Shown here: positions 35,005 to 43,615 of the stretch, in pieces
Numbering within the stretch: the stretch's first letter is position 1
Layout: each line of letters opens with the position of its first letter
Source of the DNA: Oceanospirillales bacterium
GTDB lineage: Bacteria > Pseudomonadota > Gammaproteobacteria > Pseudomonadales > Balneatricaceae
DNA: 64,000 bases
Assembly (NCBI GenBank): GCA_018223185.1
Contig: JAAEYW010000009.1
Span: forward strand, 111,280-175,279
Direction of reading: 5' to 3'
The notes under the pieces: model-generated
Databases searched by the model: none
What the model was told of the DNA's origin: nothing
Seen by the model: the letters and a program-made list of their open reading frames with translations, nothing else
Translations under genes and position numbers: made by a program

Positions 35005-36600
35005 TCAGCCCGAAATTCCCTGTTTCTTCAGATATTCTTCATATCCACCGCGGAAGTCAGTCAGTCCGTCTTCGCGCATATCGATTATCCGGGTTGCCAG
35101 AGAGGACACGAACTCGCGGTCATGGCTGACAAAGATCAGGGTGCCTTCAAAGTTTTCCAGCGCCAGGTTCAATGCTTCAATGGATTCCATATCCATATGG
35201 TTGGTGGGTTCGTCCATCAGCAGGATATTGGGTTGCTGCAGAATCAGTTTGCCCAGCAGCATCCGGCCTTGTTCACCACCGGAAAGCACCTTAACCGATT
35301 TCTTAATTTCGTTCTGTGAGAACAACATCCGCCCCAGAGAGGCACGGATAACCTGTTCATCTGATCCGGACTTAGTCCACTGAGCCATCCAGTCAAACAG
35401 GTTGCTCTCTTCAGCAAACTCGTGGGCGTGGTCCTGTGCGTAATATCCGATATTGCTGTTTTCGGACCATTTCACCACACCACTGTCTGGTTCAAGGTCA
35501 CCCTGCAGGCACTTCAACAGCGTGGTTTTACCGATGCCGTTGGGGCCGATAATCGCGATCCGCTCGCCGACTTCCACCATCATACTGAGATCTTTAATCA
35601 GCGGTTCGCCACCATAGCCTTTGGTCAGTCCCTCAATTTCAAGGGCCAGACGGTGCAGCTTCTTCTCCTGGTCAAAGCGGATATAGGGGCTCTGACGGCT
35701 GGAAGGTTTGATGTCATTGAGTTCTATCTTCTCAATCTGTCGTGCCCTGGAGGTTGCCTGTTTCGCCTTGGAGGCGTTGGCAGAGAAGCGGCTGACAAAG
35801 CTGCGCAGTTCTGCGATCTGTGCTTTCTTCTTGGCATTGTCTGACTGCAGGCGTTCCTGCAGAGCTGTAGAGGCGATCATGTAATCGTCATAGTTGCCCG
35901 GATAAACCCGTAACTCACCATAATCCAGATCTGCCATATGGGTACAGACCGAGTTGAGGAAGTGACGGTCGTGGGAGATGATGATCATGGTGCTGTTACG
36001 CTCGTTCAGCACTCCCTCGAGCCAGCGGATGGTGTTGATATCCAGGTTGTTGGTAGGCTCGTCCAGCAGCAGGATGTCAGGATCGGCAAACAGCGCCTGT
36101 GCCAGCAACACCCGAAGCTTCCAGCCGGGTGCCACTGCACTCATCAGGCCGAAATGCTGTTCGGTGGGAATGTCCAGTCCCAGCAACAGTTCTCCTGCAC
36201 GGGATTCGGCGGTATAACCATCCAGCTCGGCAAACTCAACTTCCAGTTCAGCGACCTGGATTCCTTCCTCTTCGGTCATTTCTGGCAGGGAGTAGATACG
36301 ATCCCGTTCCTGTTTGATCTGCCAAAGCTCAGCATGTCCCATGATCACCGTGTCGATGACAGTGAACTCTTCAAAGGCAAACTGATCCTGCCGCAGTTTA
36401 CCGATACGTTCATTCGGGTCTTTGCTGACATTGCCGGAAGAGGGTTCCAGATCACCACCCAGAATCTTCATCAGGGTGGATTTACCGCAACCGTTTGCGC
36501 CGATCAGACCGTAGCGGTTGCCCTCACCAAATTTAACAGAGATATTTTCGAACAGAGGCTTGGCGCCGAACTGCATAGTGATATTAGCGGTAGTTAGCAA
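35005..36600 (-). CDS. ybiT: ABC-F family ATPase YbiT
   Basis: 531 residues, collinear with E. coli YbiT (530). Two ABC domains are joined by the ABC-F linker. Domain 1 has GANGCGKST (about 34-42), [15 protein letters not shown] and [11 protein letters not shown]; the linker (about 245-310) carries [20 protein letters not shown]; domain 2 has [17 protein letters not shown] and [11 protein letters not shown]. There are no TM helices. ABC-F proteins bind the ribosomal E site and relieve stalled translation; the exact role of YbiT is less defined than that of EttA. Translation appears to begin at TTG 36600, since the conserved [12 protein letters not shown] follows it directly. Monocistronic with a terminator. 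Confidence 0.95.
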   Translation of the reverse strand: MLTTANITMQFGAKPLFENISVKFGEGNRYGLIGANGCGKSTLMKILGGDLEPSSGNVSKDPNERIGKLRQDQFAFEEFTVIDTVIMGHAELWQIKQERDRIYSLPEMTEEEGIQVAELEVEFAELDGYTAESRAGELLLGLDIPTEQHFGLMSAVAPGWKLRVLLAQALFADPDILLLDEPTNNLDINTIRWLEGVLNERNSTMIIISHDRHFLNSVCTHMADLDYGELRVYPGNYDDYMIASTALQERLQSDNAKKKAQIAELRSFVSRFSANASKAKQATSRARQIEKIELNDIKPSSRQSPYIRFDQEKKLHRLALEIEGLTKGYGGEPLIKDLSMMVEVGERIAIIGPNGIGKTTLLKCLQGDLEPDSGVVKWSENSNIGYYAQDHAHEFAEESNLFDWMAQWTKSGSDEQVIRASLGRMLFSQNEIKKSVKVLSGGEQGRMLLGKLILQQPNILLMDEPTNHMDMESIEALNLALENFEGTLIFVSHDREFVSSLATRIIDMREDGLTDFRGGYEEYLKKQGISG

Positions 36601-36742
36601 AACAGGAGTCCATCAGTTTAAACGTTGAGGTAAAAATATGCGCTATATTGTCCCACAGATCACCCTTAAAGTGTGTGAATAGAGTGTTTCTTTTTCATAA
36701 TTTAATGTGGATACTTCAACGGTTCTGCAACAGGTCGGATAT

Positions 36743-37213
36743 ATGAATAAGAAACAGCTTATAGCACAGATTATCTGTCAGCTTCAGGCAGATCTTGATA
36801 TGAACATTGCGGCCGCTAATGAAGCCCGTGAGGCGGCTACCCATGAAGAGAGTGTAGCGGAAAATCAATATGATACCCTTGGGCTTGAAGCTTCCTACCT
36901 TGCCCACGGGCAATCAAAACGGGTGCAGGCGCTAGAGGTTAATCTGGCTGATTACCGCAATATGCCACAGCGTGAATTCTCTGAAGACTCTGCAGCAGGC
37001 CTGGGGGCATTAGTTACTCTTGAAAATAATGACGGCACAATGAAGCGCCTGTTTATCGGCCCGGCAGGGGGCGGTATTCAGATTGAAGATGGTTCTGAAA
37101 CGGTTTTTGTGATTACCCCGCAATCCCCCATCGGACAGGCATTAATGGGGCGCTATCCGGGCGATATTGTTAAACTGCCTCAGGGTGAATTTGAGATTAC
37201 GGCGGTCAGCTGA
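36743..37213 (+). CDS. GreA/GreB-family elongation-factor-like protein
   Basis: 156 residues. The N-terminal half is helical (coiled-coil-like, about 1-75, with EESVAENQYDTLGLEASYLA at the turn). The C-terminal half (about 85-156) resembles the GreA/GreB FKBP-like domain (GALVTLEN, FVITPQSPIGQALMGRYPGD). Gre factors insert the coiled-coil tip into RNA polymerase to stimulate cleavage of backtracked RNA. Acidic residues lie near the tip, but cleavage activity cannot be confirmed by eye. The ATG at 36743 is preferred to an in-frame GTG 36 bp upstream because it follows AGGTCGGA. slyD follows 68 bp later in the same direction. Confidence 0.78.
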   Translation: MNKKQLIAQIICQLQADLDMNIAAANEAREAATHEESVAENQYDTLGLEASYLAHGQSKRVQALEVNLADYRNMPQREFSEDSAAGLGALVTLENNDGTMKRLFIGPAGGGIQIEDGSETVFVITPQSPIGQALMGRYPGDIVKLPQGEFEITAVS

Positions 37214-37281
37214 TGACGTATAATCTCCGGCAACCGTTTCCCCGGGGTGATATCAGCCCGGCAGCAGATTAAGGAATATTC

Positions 37282-37764
37282 ATGAGTGTTACAAAAGATA
37301 AAGTAGTGCAGTTTCACTACAACCTGACCGATGCAGACAACAGTGTTGAGGAAACCACCCGGGGAGGCTCTCCAATGGCTTACCTGCACGGCCACAATAA
37401 TATGATCGCTGGTCTTGAGCAGGCAATAGAGGGAAAAGCGACAGGTGATATTTTTTCGGTCACTCTGGCGCCAGAGGATGCCTATGGTGAGTTTCTGCCT
37501 GGCTGCGAACAGCGTATCCCGGTGAAGCATCTGCAAGGAGCAAAGAAATGGCGTCCGGGGATGGTGGGTACTGTGCACACTGAGGAAGGGCTGCGACAGG
37601 TGAAGGTCGTTAAAGTGGGTAAGTTTATGGTGACTGTGGATAACAACCATCCACTGGCGGGCAAAACCCTGACCTTCGATATCGAGATCGTTGATATCCG
37701 CGATGCCACAGCTGAGGAGATTGCCCATGGGCATGCTCATGGAGATGGCGGACACCATCACTAA
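37282..37764 (+). CDS. slyD: FKBP-type peptidyl-prolyl isomerase SlyD
   Basis: 160 residues. A split FKBP domain (about 1-70 and 125-145) surrounds the insert-in-flap chaperone domain (about 75-120), the SlyD arrangement. GSPMAYLHGHNNMIAGLEQA and LAPEDAYGEF are typical. The C-terminal tail is His-rich (HGHAHGDGGHHH), much shorter than that of E. coli SlyD but still suited to nickel binding for hydrogenase or urease maturation. It is cytoplasmic. The ATG follows AAGGAATATTC. It ends in an unusual intergenic repeat region. Confidence 0.93.
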   Translation: MSVTKDKVVQFHYNLTDADNSVEETTRGGSPMAYLHGHNNMIAGLEQAIEGKATGDIFSVTLAPEDAYGEFLPGCEQRIPVKHLQGAKKWRPGMVGTVHTEEGLRQVKVVKVGKFMVTVDNNHPLAGKTLTFDIEIVDIRDATAEEIAHGHAHGDGGHHH

Positions 37765-37798
37765 AATGCTGAAGGCGTTTTAGTGATACGACGTCGCT

Positions 37799-38050
37799 AC
37801 GCGACTCGCCAGAACGGGGCCTTCGGCCCCTGCCAGGAGCTCTAGACGCTACGCTTGCTAGTGGCTAGAACGGAAACTGCGTAACAGCCAGGACAAAACA
37901 TAAAACCGCCGCGAGGCGGTTTTTAGGTTTTTGTAGGAGCCTCTTTCAGGAGCGATGGGGTGTCAGGTAGTTAGGGCGCTAACTTACTGGTTGAAGGCGC
38001 TTGATCTCCTCGCCACTAGCAAGCAGCGTAGCTGCGTTCTGGTAAGTCGT
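37799..38050. repeat. Inverted-repeat element (REP/MITE-like) between slyD and hydrolase gene
   Basis: A two-part module occurs on the left as CGACTCGCCAGAACG (about 37801-37815) plus GCTACGCTTGCTAGTGGC (37848-37865). It recurs on the right in inverted orientation as GCCACTAGCAAGC-AGC-GTAGC (38012-38032) plus CGTTCTGGTAAGTCG (38035-38049). Inside lie a small hairpin (GGGGCC-TTC-GGCCCC), the slyD terminator and GTAGGAGC...GGAGCGATGG, which resembles Pseudomonas-type REP ends. There is no open frame. It probably belongs to a dispersed repeat family. Confidence 0.7.
37901..37930 (+). terminator. Intrinsic terminator of slyD
   Basis: AAAACCGCC-GCGA-GGCGGTTTT (37902-37923) is a symmetrical tetraloop hairpin with T-rich tail. 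It lies within the inverted-repeat element. Confidence 0.85.
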
Positions 38051-38162
38051 GAAGCGATGGTCTATCTGATTTACCGGCACAATCTTCCTTATAGATAAAA
38101 TCTAATGGCTACCTCCTGAAATCTGTTTGATACTCGTGAGTAAATCAGATCAGGAGGACGCT

Positions 38163-39380
38163 ATGAAAACTGATCGTTTAAACTTTACCGGCCACGATGG
38201 CTCATTACTGGCAGCAAGGCTGGATCTTCCGGTCGGTACACCAGCCGCTTATGCTTTGTTTGCTCACTGCTTTACCTGTTCTAAAGACCTTCAGGCTTCC
38301 AGGCGTATTTCGCAGCGGCTGGCATCGTTAGGTATTGCTGTTTTCCGCTTTGATTTTACCGGACTGGGCCACTCGCAGGGTGAGTTTGCCAATACAGGGT
38401 TCAGCTCGAATATGCAGGACCTGCTACAGGCAACCCGGTTTATGCGCGAACACTATTCTGCTCCCCAGTTGTTGATTGGCCATTCTCTTGGCGGGGCCGC
38501 CATGCTGGCAATTGCCCGTGAGGTGCCTGAGGCTAAAGCGGTGGTGACCATCGGAACTCCGGCTGATCCCGGACATGTGCTGGAAAACTTTGGCGATAAG
38601 CTGGGCGAAATCTGCGCTGAGGGGGAGGCCAGTGTGAATCTGGCGGGACGTGAATTTACAATCAAACGTGAATTTGTTGAGGATATCTCCGCCATCTCAC
38701 TGGAACAGGCTGTTACCGGATTACGTAAAGCATTGTTAGTGATGCATGCGCCTTTGGATGAGACGGTTGATATCGCTAACGCTGCCCGACTGTTTCAGAT
38801 GGCGAAGCATCCAAAGAGCTTCGTTACCCTTGATTCTGCGGATCATCTGCTTAGCCGGCAAGAAGATGCTGATTATGCGGCTGAGCTGATATCAGCCTGG
38901 GCCCAGCGTTATATTGATGTCCGGATACTGCCTAAGTATATTAATGCTCCGGAAGGTATAACCCGGGTCTGCGAGGCTGACTCTGATAGCTTTACTCAGG
39001 ATATCAGTGCTGCGGGCCATCATCTGACCGCGGATGAGCCCGTCAGCTATGGCGGTAACTATCTGGGACCGACACCCTATCAGCTGGTGGCTGCAGGACT
39101 GGGGGCGTGCACCTCTATGACCATCAGAATGTATGCGCGGCAAAAAAAGATTCCTCTGGAACATGTTCAGGTTGATGTGTCGCATGCAAAAATTCATGCT
39201 CAGGATTGTCTGTCTTGTGACAAAAGCGATGGTAAGATTGATCAGTTCGAACGGCAGATTACTCTGACAGGTGAACTCACCGGCGAACAACGCAAACGTT
39301 TGCTTGAGATTGCAGACCGCTGTCCGGTGCATAAAACCCTAGCGGGGGATATCAGCATTGTTACTCGTTTAATGGATTAA
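38163..39380 (+). CDS. Alpha/beta hydrolase-OsmC fusion protein
   Basis: 405 residues. Residues 1-255 are an alpha/beta hydrolase with nucleophile elbow GHSLGGAAML, a late Asp (HAPLDETVDI) and His (DSADHLLS) completing the triad. Residues about 270-405 are an OsmC/Ohr-type domain with two cysteines, in LGACTSMTIRMYARQ and RCPVHKTL, the peroxidatic and resolving positions of the family. OsmC proteins reduce organic hydroperoxides with dithiols. The fusion suggests that esters or lipid peroxides are cleaved and then reduced by one chain (inference). The start is clear: CAGGAGG sits 5 bp before the ATG. It stands alone. Confidence 0.9.
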   Translation: MKTDRLNFTGHDGSLLAARLDLPVGTPAAYALFAHCFTCSKDLQASRRISQRLASLGIAVFRFDFTGLGHSQGEFANTGFSSNMQDLLQATRFMREHYSAPQLLIGHSLGGAAMLAIAREVPEAKAVVTIGTPADPGHVLENFGDKLGEICAEGEASVNLAGREFTIKREFVEDISAISLEQAVTGLRKALLVMHAPLDETVDIANAARLFQMAKHPKSFVTLDSADHLLSRQEDADYAAELISAWAQRYIDVRILPKYINAPEGITRVCEADSDSFTQDISAAGHHLTADEPVSYGGNYLGPTPYQLVAAGLGACTSMTIRMYARQKKIPLEHVQVDVSHAKIHAQDCLSCDKSDGKIDQFERQITLTGELTGEQRKRLLEIADRCPVHKTLAGDISIVTRLMD

Positions 39381-39465
39381 CAGACCCAATAACGCTTCGA
39401 ACTCAAAAGCATGGAATAAGCTACACTTAGGAGCATCCTGGAATTTTGTAGGCGGGGACTATATT

Positions 39466-40389
39466 TTGGAAGGCGATTTAGAAAACTTCCTTCATATTCT
39501 GGATTGTTTGCCAGTGGCTGCGATGGTGCTTCTGTTTACTGAAGACCAGCAGCGGGAATCAGGCCAGCAGAAAATCGTATATGTTAATAAAAAGTATCAG
39601 CAACAGATCGGCTATCCTCTTGAGCTGACGCCGAATGCTGAAGCCTGGATGGAGGTCGCTTACCCTGATCGTCAGCATCGTGAAAAGCTGATGATGCTTT
39701 ACCATAGCTTTGGGGAGCGACTCCTGAAAGCGGAAGAGATGGCTCAGGCGCGGATGAAAATTCGTTGTAGCGATGGCAAAGAACGTGATTTCCAGGTGAC
39801 TGGGGATACACGCACAATTATCCCGGATCACTATCTGATTACTTTTCAGGAGATCACCAGCTTTACGACTGAGATTGAACAGCTCAGACAGCAGTCGGAA
39901 ATGGATCAGCTGACCGGGATTTTCAATCAGCATTATCTGCTCAGACGGCTTGAAGCCGAGGTTGAGCGGGCAGAGTCAACAGGGGCTGGTTTCACCCTGC
40001 TGATGTTTGATCTGGACTTCTTTAAGGATGTTAATGACCATTATGGCCACAACTGCGGTGACCAGGTTTTAATCACCACGGTTGATATTATTCGCTCAGC
40101 GTTGAGCGGAGTCGATTGTCTGGCACGCTGGAATGGCGCTGATTTTATTGTGCTGATGCGCGAAGATAATCCGGGCATTGCCCGACAGGTGATTCAGAAG
40201 GCCTGGCAGGGGGTTCGTGCACATACGTTTTGCTGGCAGGATTCGACCTTTGCGATGACCTCGACGGTAGGTTTAACTACTTATCGACGGGGGGATACCA
40301 CCGGGTCGATCTTAGAGCGGGCAGATCTTGCTCTTAAGCGGGGAAAACGGGTGGGTGGCGATTTTATCTTTGTTGATGATTCAGACTGA
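39466..40389 (+). CDS. PAS-GGDEF protein with degenerate active site
   Basis: 307 residues. A PAS-like domain spans about 10-130. The GGDEF domain begins at MDQLTGIFNQHYLLRRLE (about 145) and keeps FDLDFFKDVNDHYGHNCGD, but the signature is NGADF in LARWNGADFIVLMRED. The metal-binding acidic residue of GG(D/E)EF is Ala, so cyclase activity is doubtful; such domains often bind GTP or act as partners. No TM segment is seen, so it is cytoplasmic. The start is TTG 39466 behind GGCGGGGA; no ATG fits. Confidence 0.85.
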   Translation: MEGDLENFLHILDCLPVAAMVLLFTEDQQRESGQQKIVYVNKKYQQQIGYPLELTPNAEAWMEVAYPDRQHREKLMMLYHSFGERLLKAEEMAQARMKIRCSDGKERDFQVTGDTRTIIPDHYLITFQEITSFTTEIEQLRQQSEMDQLTGIFNQHYLLRRLEAEVERAESTGAGFTLLMFDLDFFKDVNDHYGHNCGDQVLITTVDIIRSALSGVDCLARWNGADFIVLMREDNPGIARQVIQKAWQGVRAHTFCWQDSTFAMTSTVGLTTYRRGDTTGSILERADLALKRGKRVGGDFIFVDDSD

Positions 40390-40456
40390 AGCTGTGACCC
40401 AGGCTTTGGTGGGTGCGAACTCACCTGAATCAGATGTCGTTCTCTCTGTTTTATAT

Positions 40457-40939
40457 TCAGCCCCACTGCTGAAGTTCCAGTGCTTTTTGACGTACTTTTT
40501 CCATCAGGCCCAGTAGTAGTTCCAGTTCCTCTTCGGATAGCGCGGAGAGGATAAATGCCTCCCGTGCCAGTATCAGCGGCACCAGTTTTCTGTAAATTCC
40601 TTTGCCTTTCTCCGTCAGGCTAAGCCTGATGTAGCGGCGATCTTCGTGGTCTTCCTGCTGAAGTATCAGCTCAGAATCTTTTAGCCGTGAGATGGTGCGA
40701 CTGACCTGCATTTTCTCCAGATTGCAATGGGCTGAAATCTCTTTAGCCGACATCGCTTTTTTATTGCCAAGTGCGGCCATGATCCGCCACTCTTGCCGGT
40801 TAAGATTAAAACGTCCGGAATAGAGCTGTGATATCGATTGGCTGACCGCTGTGTCCAGAGTCGCCAATTGGTAGGGAAAGTATTGGCTCAGATCCAGATG
40901 CCGTTCTTTATTATCCTGAGTGGCATGTTTATCGTTCAC
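40457..40939 (-). CDS. MarR-family transcriptional regulator
   Basis: 160 residues. Winged helix-turn-helix (about 45-115): LNRQEWRIMAAL, AKEISAHCNLEKMQVSRTISRLKDSELI and the wing EDHEDRRYIRLSLTEKG. The end helices form the dimer interface. MarR proteins bind palindromes and are released by small phenolic or other ligands. It is divergent from a VOC-family enzyme gene across 247 bp holding three palindromes, so it probably controls itself and that gene. The ligand is unknown. Confidence 0.92.
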   Translation of the reverse strand: MNDKHATQDNKERHLDLSQYFPYQLATLDTAVSQSISQLYSGRFNLNRQEWRIMAALGNKKAMSAKEISAHCNLEKMQVSRTISRLKDSELILQQEDHEDRRYIRLSLTEKGKGIYRKLVPLILAREAFILSALSEEELELLLGLMEKVRQKALELQQWG

Positions 40940-40962
40940 TAAGGTAAGTCTCTAATGGGCCA

Positions 40963-40990
40963 AAATAACCTTAATTCTATATGGTTATTT
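40963..40990. promoter_or_regulatory. Candidate MarR operator 1
   Basis: 8-bp arms AAATAACC (40963-40970) and GGTTATTT (40983-40990) with a 12-bp spacer, 24 bp upstream of the MarR start codon. Confidence 0.55.
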
Positions 40991-40997
40991 AGGAAAA

Positions 40998-41016
40998 AGA
41001 TAATTTCCAGTTATCT
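40998..41016. promoter_or_regulatory. Candidate MarR operator 2
   Basis: AGATAA-N7-TTATCT, a 19-bp perfect inverted repeat of the size usually bound by MarR dimers. Confidence 0.55.
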
Positions 41017-41042
41017 AATAATCATATTTTCTTTAATTTATA

Positions 41043-41065
41043 TCATTAAAACAGTAAGTTAATGA
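41043..41065. promoter_or_regulatory. Candidate MarR operator 3
   Basis: TCATTAA (41043-41049) and TTAATGA (41059-41065) with a 9-bp spacer, in AT-rich DNA on the VOC-gene side. Confidence 0.45.
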
Positions 41066-41186
41066 TTTAAATGAACTACCTGATAATAGTCACGGCTGTT
41101 ACCCGTCTGGCCTGGTCTGAATCGGGATGCTACTTTGGGGGTAACGATAAGCGTAATAATAACAACTATCTATCAGAGGTTTTGAC

Positions 41187-41732
41187 ATGATCCGGATTGA
41201 ACAGATACATCACGTTGCATATCGCTGTAACGATGCCAGAGAAACTGTTGAGTTTTATAAGGATGTGCTGAATATGGATTTTCTGGTTGCGATTGCGGAA
41301 GACCGTGTGCCTTCTACAAAAGAGCCTGATCCCTACATGCATCTCTTTCTGGATGCCGGCAACGGTAATATTCTGGCTTTCTTTGAACTGCCGACCAAGC
41401 CGAAGATGGACAGAGATCATAATACTCCGTCATGGGTACAGCATATTGCTTTCCGGGTAAAAGATGAGGCTGCGTTACTGGCCGCAAAAGCGGAGATTGA
41501 GTCTAAAGGGATTGATGTAATAGGGCCTACGGAGCACGGTATTATACGTTCAATCTACTTTTTTGACCCGAATGGTCACCGTCTGGAGCTGACCTATGTT
41601 AAAGGAACTGAGGAACAGATGACCGAGCTGAAACGGGTTGCGCCATTGATGCTGGATGAATGGTCAAAAACCAAAAAAGCACCCAAGCATGCCGCCTGGT
41701 TGCATGAAGAGGAGTTTAACGGACTGGATTAA
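41187..41732 (+). CDS. VOC-superfamily (glyoxalase/dioxygenase-like) protein
   Basis: 181 residues. Paired beta-alpha-beta-beta-beta modules: IEQIHHVAYRCNDARETVEFY (about 4-24) holds the first metal His, and HIAFRVKDEAALLAAKAEIE and YFFDPNGHRLELTYV give the second-module His and Glu. These are the usual metal ligands of type I extradiol dioxygenases and glyoxalases. The C-terminal 35 residues (KTKKAPKHAAWLHEEEFNGL) are an extension outside the fold. The reaction cannot be named; aromatic or glutathione-adduct metabolism is possible. The divergent MarR gene suggests induction by its substrate. Confidence 0.87.
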   Translation: MIRIEQIHHVAYRCNDARETVEFYKDVLNMDFLVAIAEDRVPSTKEPDPYMHLFLDAGNGNILAFFELPTKPKMDRDHNTPSWVQHIAFRVKDEAALLAAKAEIESKGIDVIGPTEHGIIRSIYFFDPNGHRLELTYVKGTEEQMTELKRVAPLMLDEWSKTKKAPKHAAWLHEEEFNGLD

Positions 41733-41753
41733 TTATCCGGGAACAGCGAAAAA

Positions 41754-41775
41754 CGGAGACCCGGTCTCCGTTTTA
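41754..41775. terminator. Hairpin between convergent VOC and channel genes
   Basis: GGAGACC immediately followed by CGGTCTCC, with AAAAAC before and TTTT after, fits a short bidirectional terminator. Confidence 0.65.
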
Positions 41776-42804
41776 TGAATTTTCTGTATCGCGTTTACGT
41801 CGTTCCAGCCATTTAATCTTGTGATCACAATGGGGACAGCGGTCATGCAGCACTGCATCAATCTCCTGGCGTAACTGATTCAGGTCCCGCCCCACCTCCT
41901 GTTCCATCTTCCGGTCAATATTGGTGTGAAGAATGTGGGCGGCTTCCTCTTTACTGATGCCCAGCGTTTCCCGCATCTGATTGAGCGCTTTATGCTCTAC
42001 TGAATCAATCTCACCATCCTGAAGCGCCATATTCACCATTTTATGATACGTCCGGCGTCGTTCCCGAACCGCTTCGCTAAATCCCGACGCCAGCAGACCG
42101 GCAGGGAGGGCAACAATACCCAGGCTCATGATGCTGATAACTGAAGCCATCACCTTGCCCATTACTGTGACGGGTATGACATCGCCGTAGCCCACCGTTG
42201 TCATGGTAACGATCGCCCACCACATCGCAGCAGGGATGCTGCTGAAAACCTCGGGCTGGGCGTGATGCTCAGCAAAATAGATCAGACTGGAAGCAACAAT
42301 GATCAGCATAAACAATACAAACAGTGCGGCACCGATTGACCGGGCTTCCCGATGCAGTACCTGCAACAACAACGACATCGAGGAGGAATAACGGGTGAGT
42401 TTAAATACCCGCAGCAGACGCAGAACCCGCATAAAGCGCAGGTCTACAACCAGCATCATACTCAGGTAGAACGGCAGGATAACAATCAGATCGATCAGCG
42501 CCAGAGGGGTTAGCATATAACGCAGCCGTCCCCATACCGGATGTTTATGATGGATCTCTCCATCCTCAATGCAGCTCCATACTCTGGCTACGTATTCTAT
42601 GCTGAATACGATAACTGAAAAGACTTCAAACCAGTAAAACCCCTGGTGTTCCAGTGCGGTTATGGAGGGCAGGGTTTCCAGTATAACGGACAGTACATTC
42701 AGTGAGATCAGCGCGATCAGAAAAATATCAATCACTGTTCCCAGCGTGTGTTGCTTATTGCCGATATCAAGAATTTCGTATGTCAGTTTACGCCTGGAGA
42801 TCAT
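41773..42804 (-). CDS. Voltage-gated potassium channel-type ion transporter
   Basis: 343 residues with six TM segments. S4 is visible as the Arg-spaced VDLRFMRVLRLLRVFKLTR (about 120-138). The pore loop holds the potassium filter TVGYGD inside TMTTVGYGDVIPVT (about 203-216). Residues about 240-320 form a helical cytoplasmic region and the end has CPHCDHKIKWLERR, a CxxC pair that could bind metal. It is a KCh/Kv-like bacterial channel; gating partners are unknown. It is convergent with the VOC gene, with a short A/T-flanked hairpin (GGAGACCGGTCTCC, 41754-41771) between them. Confidence 0.92.
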   Translation of the reverse strand: MISRRKLTYEILDIGNKQHTLGTVIDIFLIALISLNVLSVILETLPSITALEHQGFYWFEVFSVIVFSIEYVARVWSCIEDGEIHHKHPVWGRLRYMLTPLALIDLIVILPFYLSMMLVVDLRFMRVLRLLRVFKLTRYSSSMSLLLQVLHREARSIGAALFVLFMLIIVASSLIYFAEHHAQPEVFSSIPAAMWWAIVTMTTVGYGDVIPVTVMGKVMASVISIMSLGIVALPAGLLASGFSEAVRERRRTYHKMVNMALQDGEIDSVEHKALNQMRETLGISKEEAAHILHTNIDRKMEQEVGRDLNQLRQEIDAVLHDRCPHCDHKIKWLERRKRDTENS

Positions 42805-43019
42805 GTAAAACCTGATTAATATTGGGGTAATGCCCCATAGTATCGGTAAAAGGGTTTGATTTTAAAGTGTTTAATCCACCGAGCCGGGATAATGCTGCTG
42901 ACGTGGCAGAGTTTTTCCGCCGAAGCCGACAGAAACTGTGCTGGCGTGAAGAAAATCTCAGCACGGTTTCTGTTCTGGTCACAGCGCCAGGCTTATAGAG
43001 TGGCCCGTAAACCGGAGGA

Positions 43020-43349
43020 TTAAAGTGATTGGCACCACTGTTCGGTTTTGATCGGGTCAAGCTGTAAGCTCAGTGGGGTGCGACAGATAATGTCCTGAAT
43101 CTGCTCTGTACTGAGGTTAGTACCGCTCAGCTCAATGACTTTGTAGCTGTGGCTATTGTCACGATTACGAAACTCAATATAGAGAAACAGCTGTTCCAGA
43201 GACTGACGTTTACCTGCGGTAATCCAGTAACGGACATTACACTGATAGATGCTGTGCCAGCAGCAGGCCTGCGCGTTATGTTTAACCAAACGACTGCCCG
43301 GAACGGTTTCGGGGCGGCTGGATTGTGAATAGATATGTGCTTCAAACAT
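43020..43349 (-). CDS. Hypothetical protein
   Basis: 109 residues from ATG 43349, which follows GGGAGCAGATCC (a good ribosome site); the longer open frame upstream has none. The protein is soluble, has no signal or TM segment, and contains several Cys and Trp (CCWHSIYQCNVRYW) then EQLFLYIEFRNRDNSHSYK. I recognise no family. Between its stop and the channel gene lie about 215 bp in which another minus-strand frame (42788-43060) overlaps both genes and is probably spurious. Confidence 0.55.
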   Translation of the reverse strand: MFEAHIYSQSSRPETVPGSRLVKHNAQACCWHSIYQCNVRYWITAGKRQSLEQLFLYIEFRNRDNSHSYKVIELSGTNLSTEQIQDIICRTPLSLQLDPIKTEQWCQSL

Positions 43350-43615
43350 GGATCTGCTCCCATTTTCATGAGAGCTGACGTTGTGCGTGGGGGTTACCTG
43401 ATATTTGTCGGTAATGACCACATCGTTTTGCCGCTTATTGTTAAAGCTTTTGCAAAACAACCACCTTGCCCAGGCAGGCAGGTTGGCGAGGACGTCAGCC
43501 CTTCTCTTGATGTAAAAATTTATTAAGGCGCTAGTTTAAGCCAGAGGTGTTTTCGGTGCAATGCTTTCGGTGTGATGTTTCTGAATGGTTTTTGATAACC
43601 CGTCATGCGTTAAAT

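Noticed and set aside
35938..36597. 219-codon plus-strand frame inside ybiT
   Set aside because: Complement of conserved ABC-F sequence; Val/Gln-rich, no start signals.
42788..43060. 90-codon minus-strand frame between the channel gene and the small hypothetical gene
   Set aside because: It overlaps both neighbours, lacks a ribosome site and reads as random sequence.
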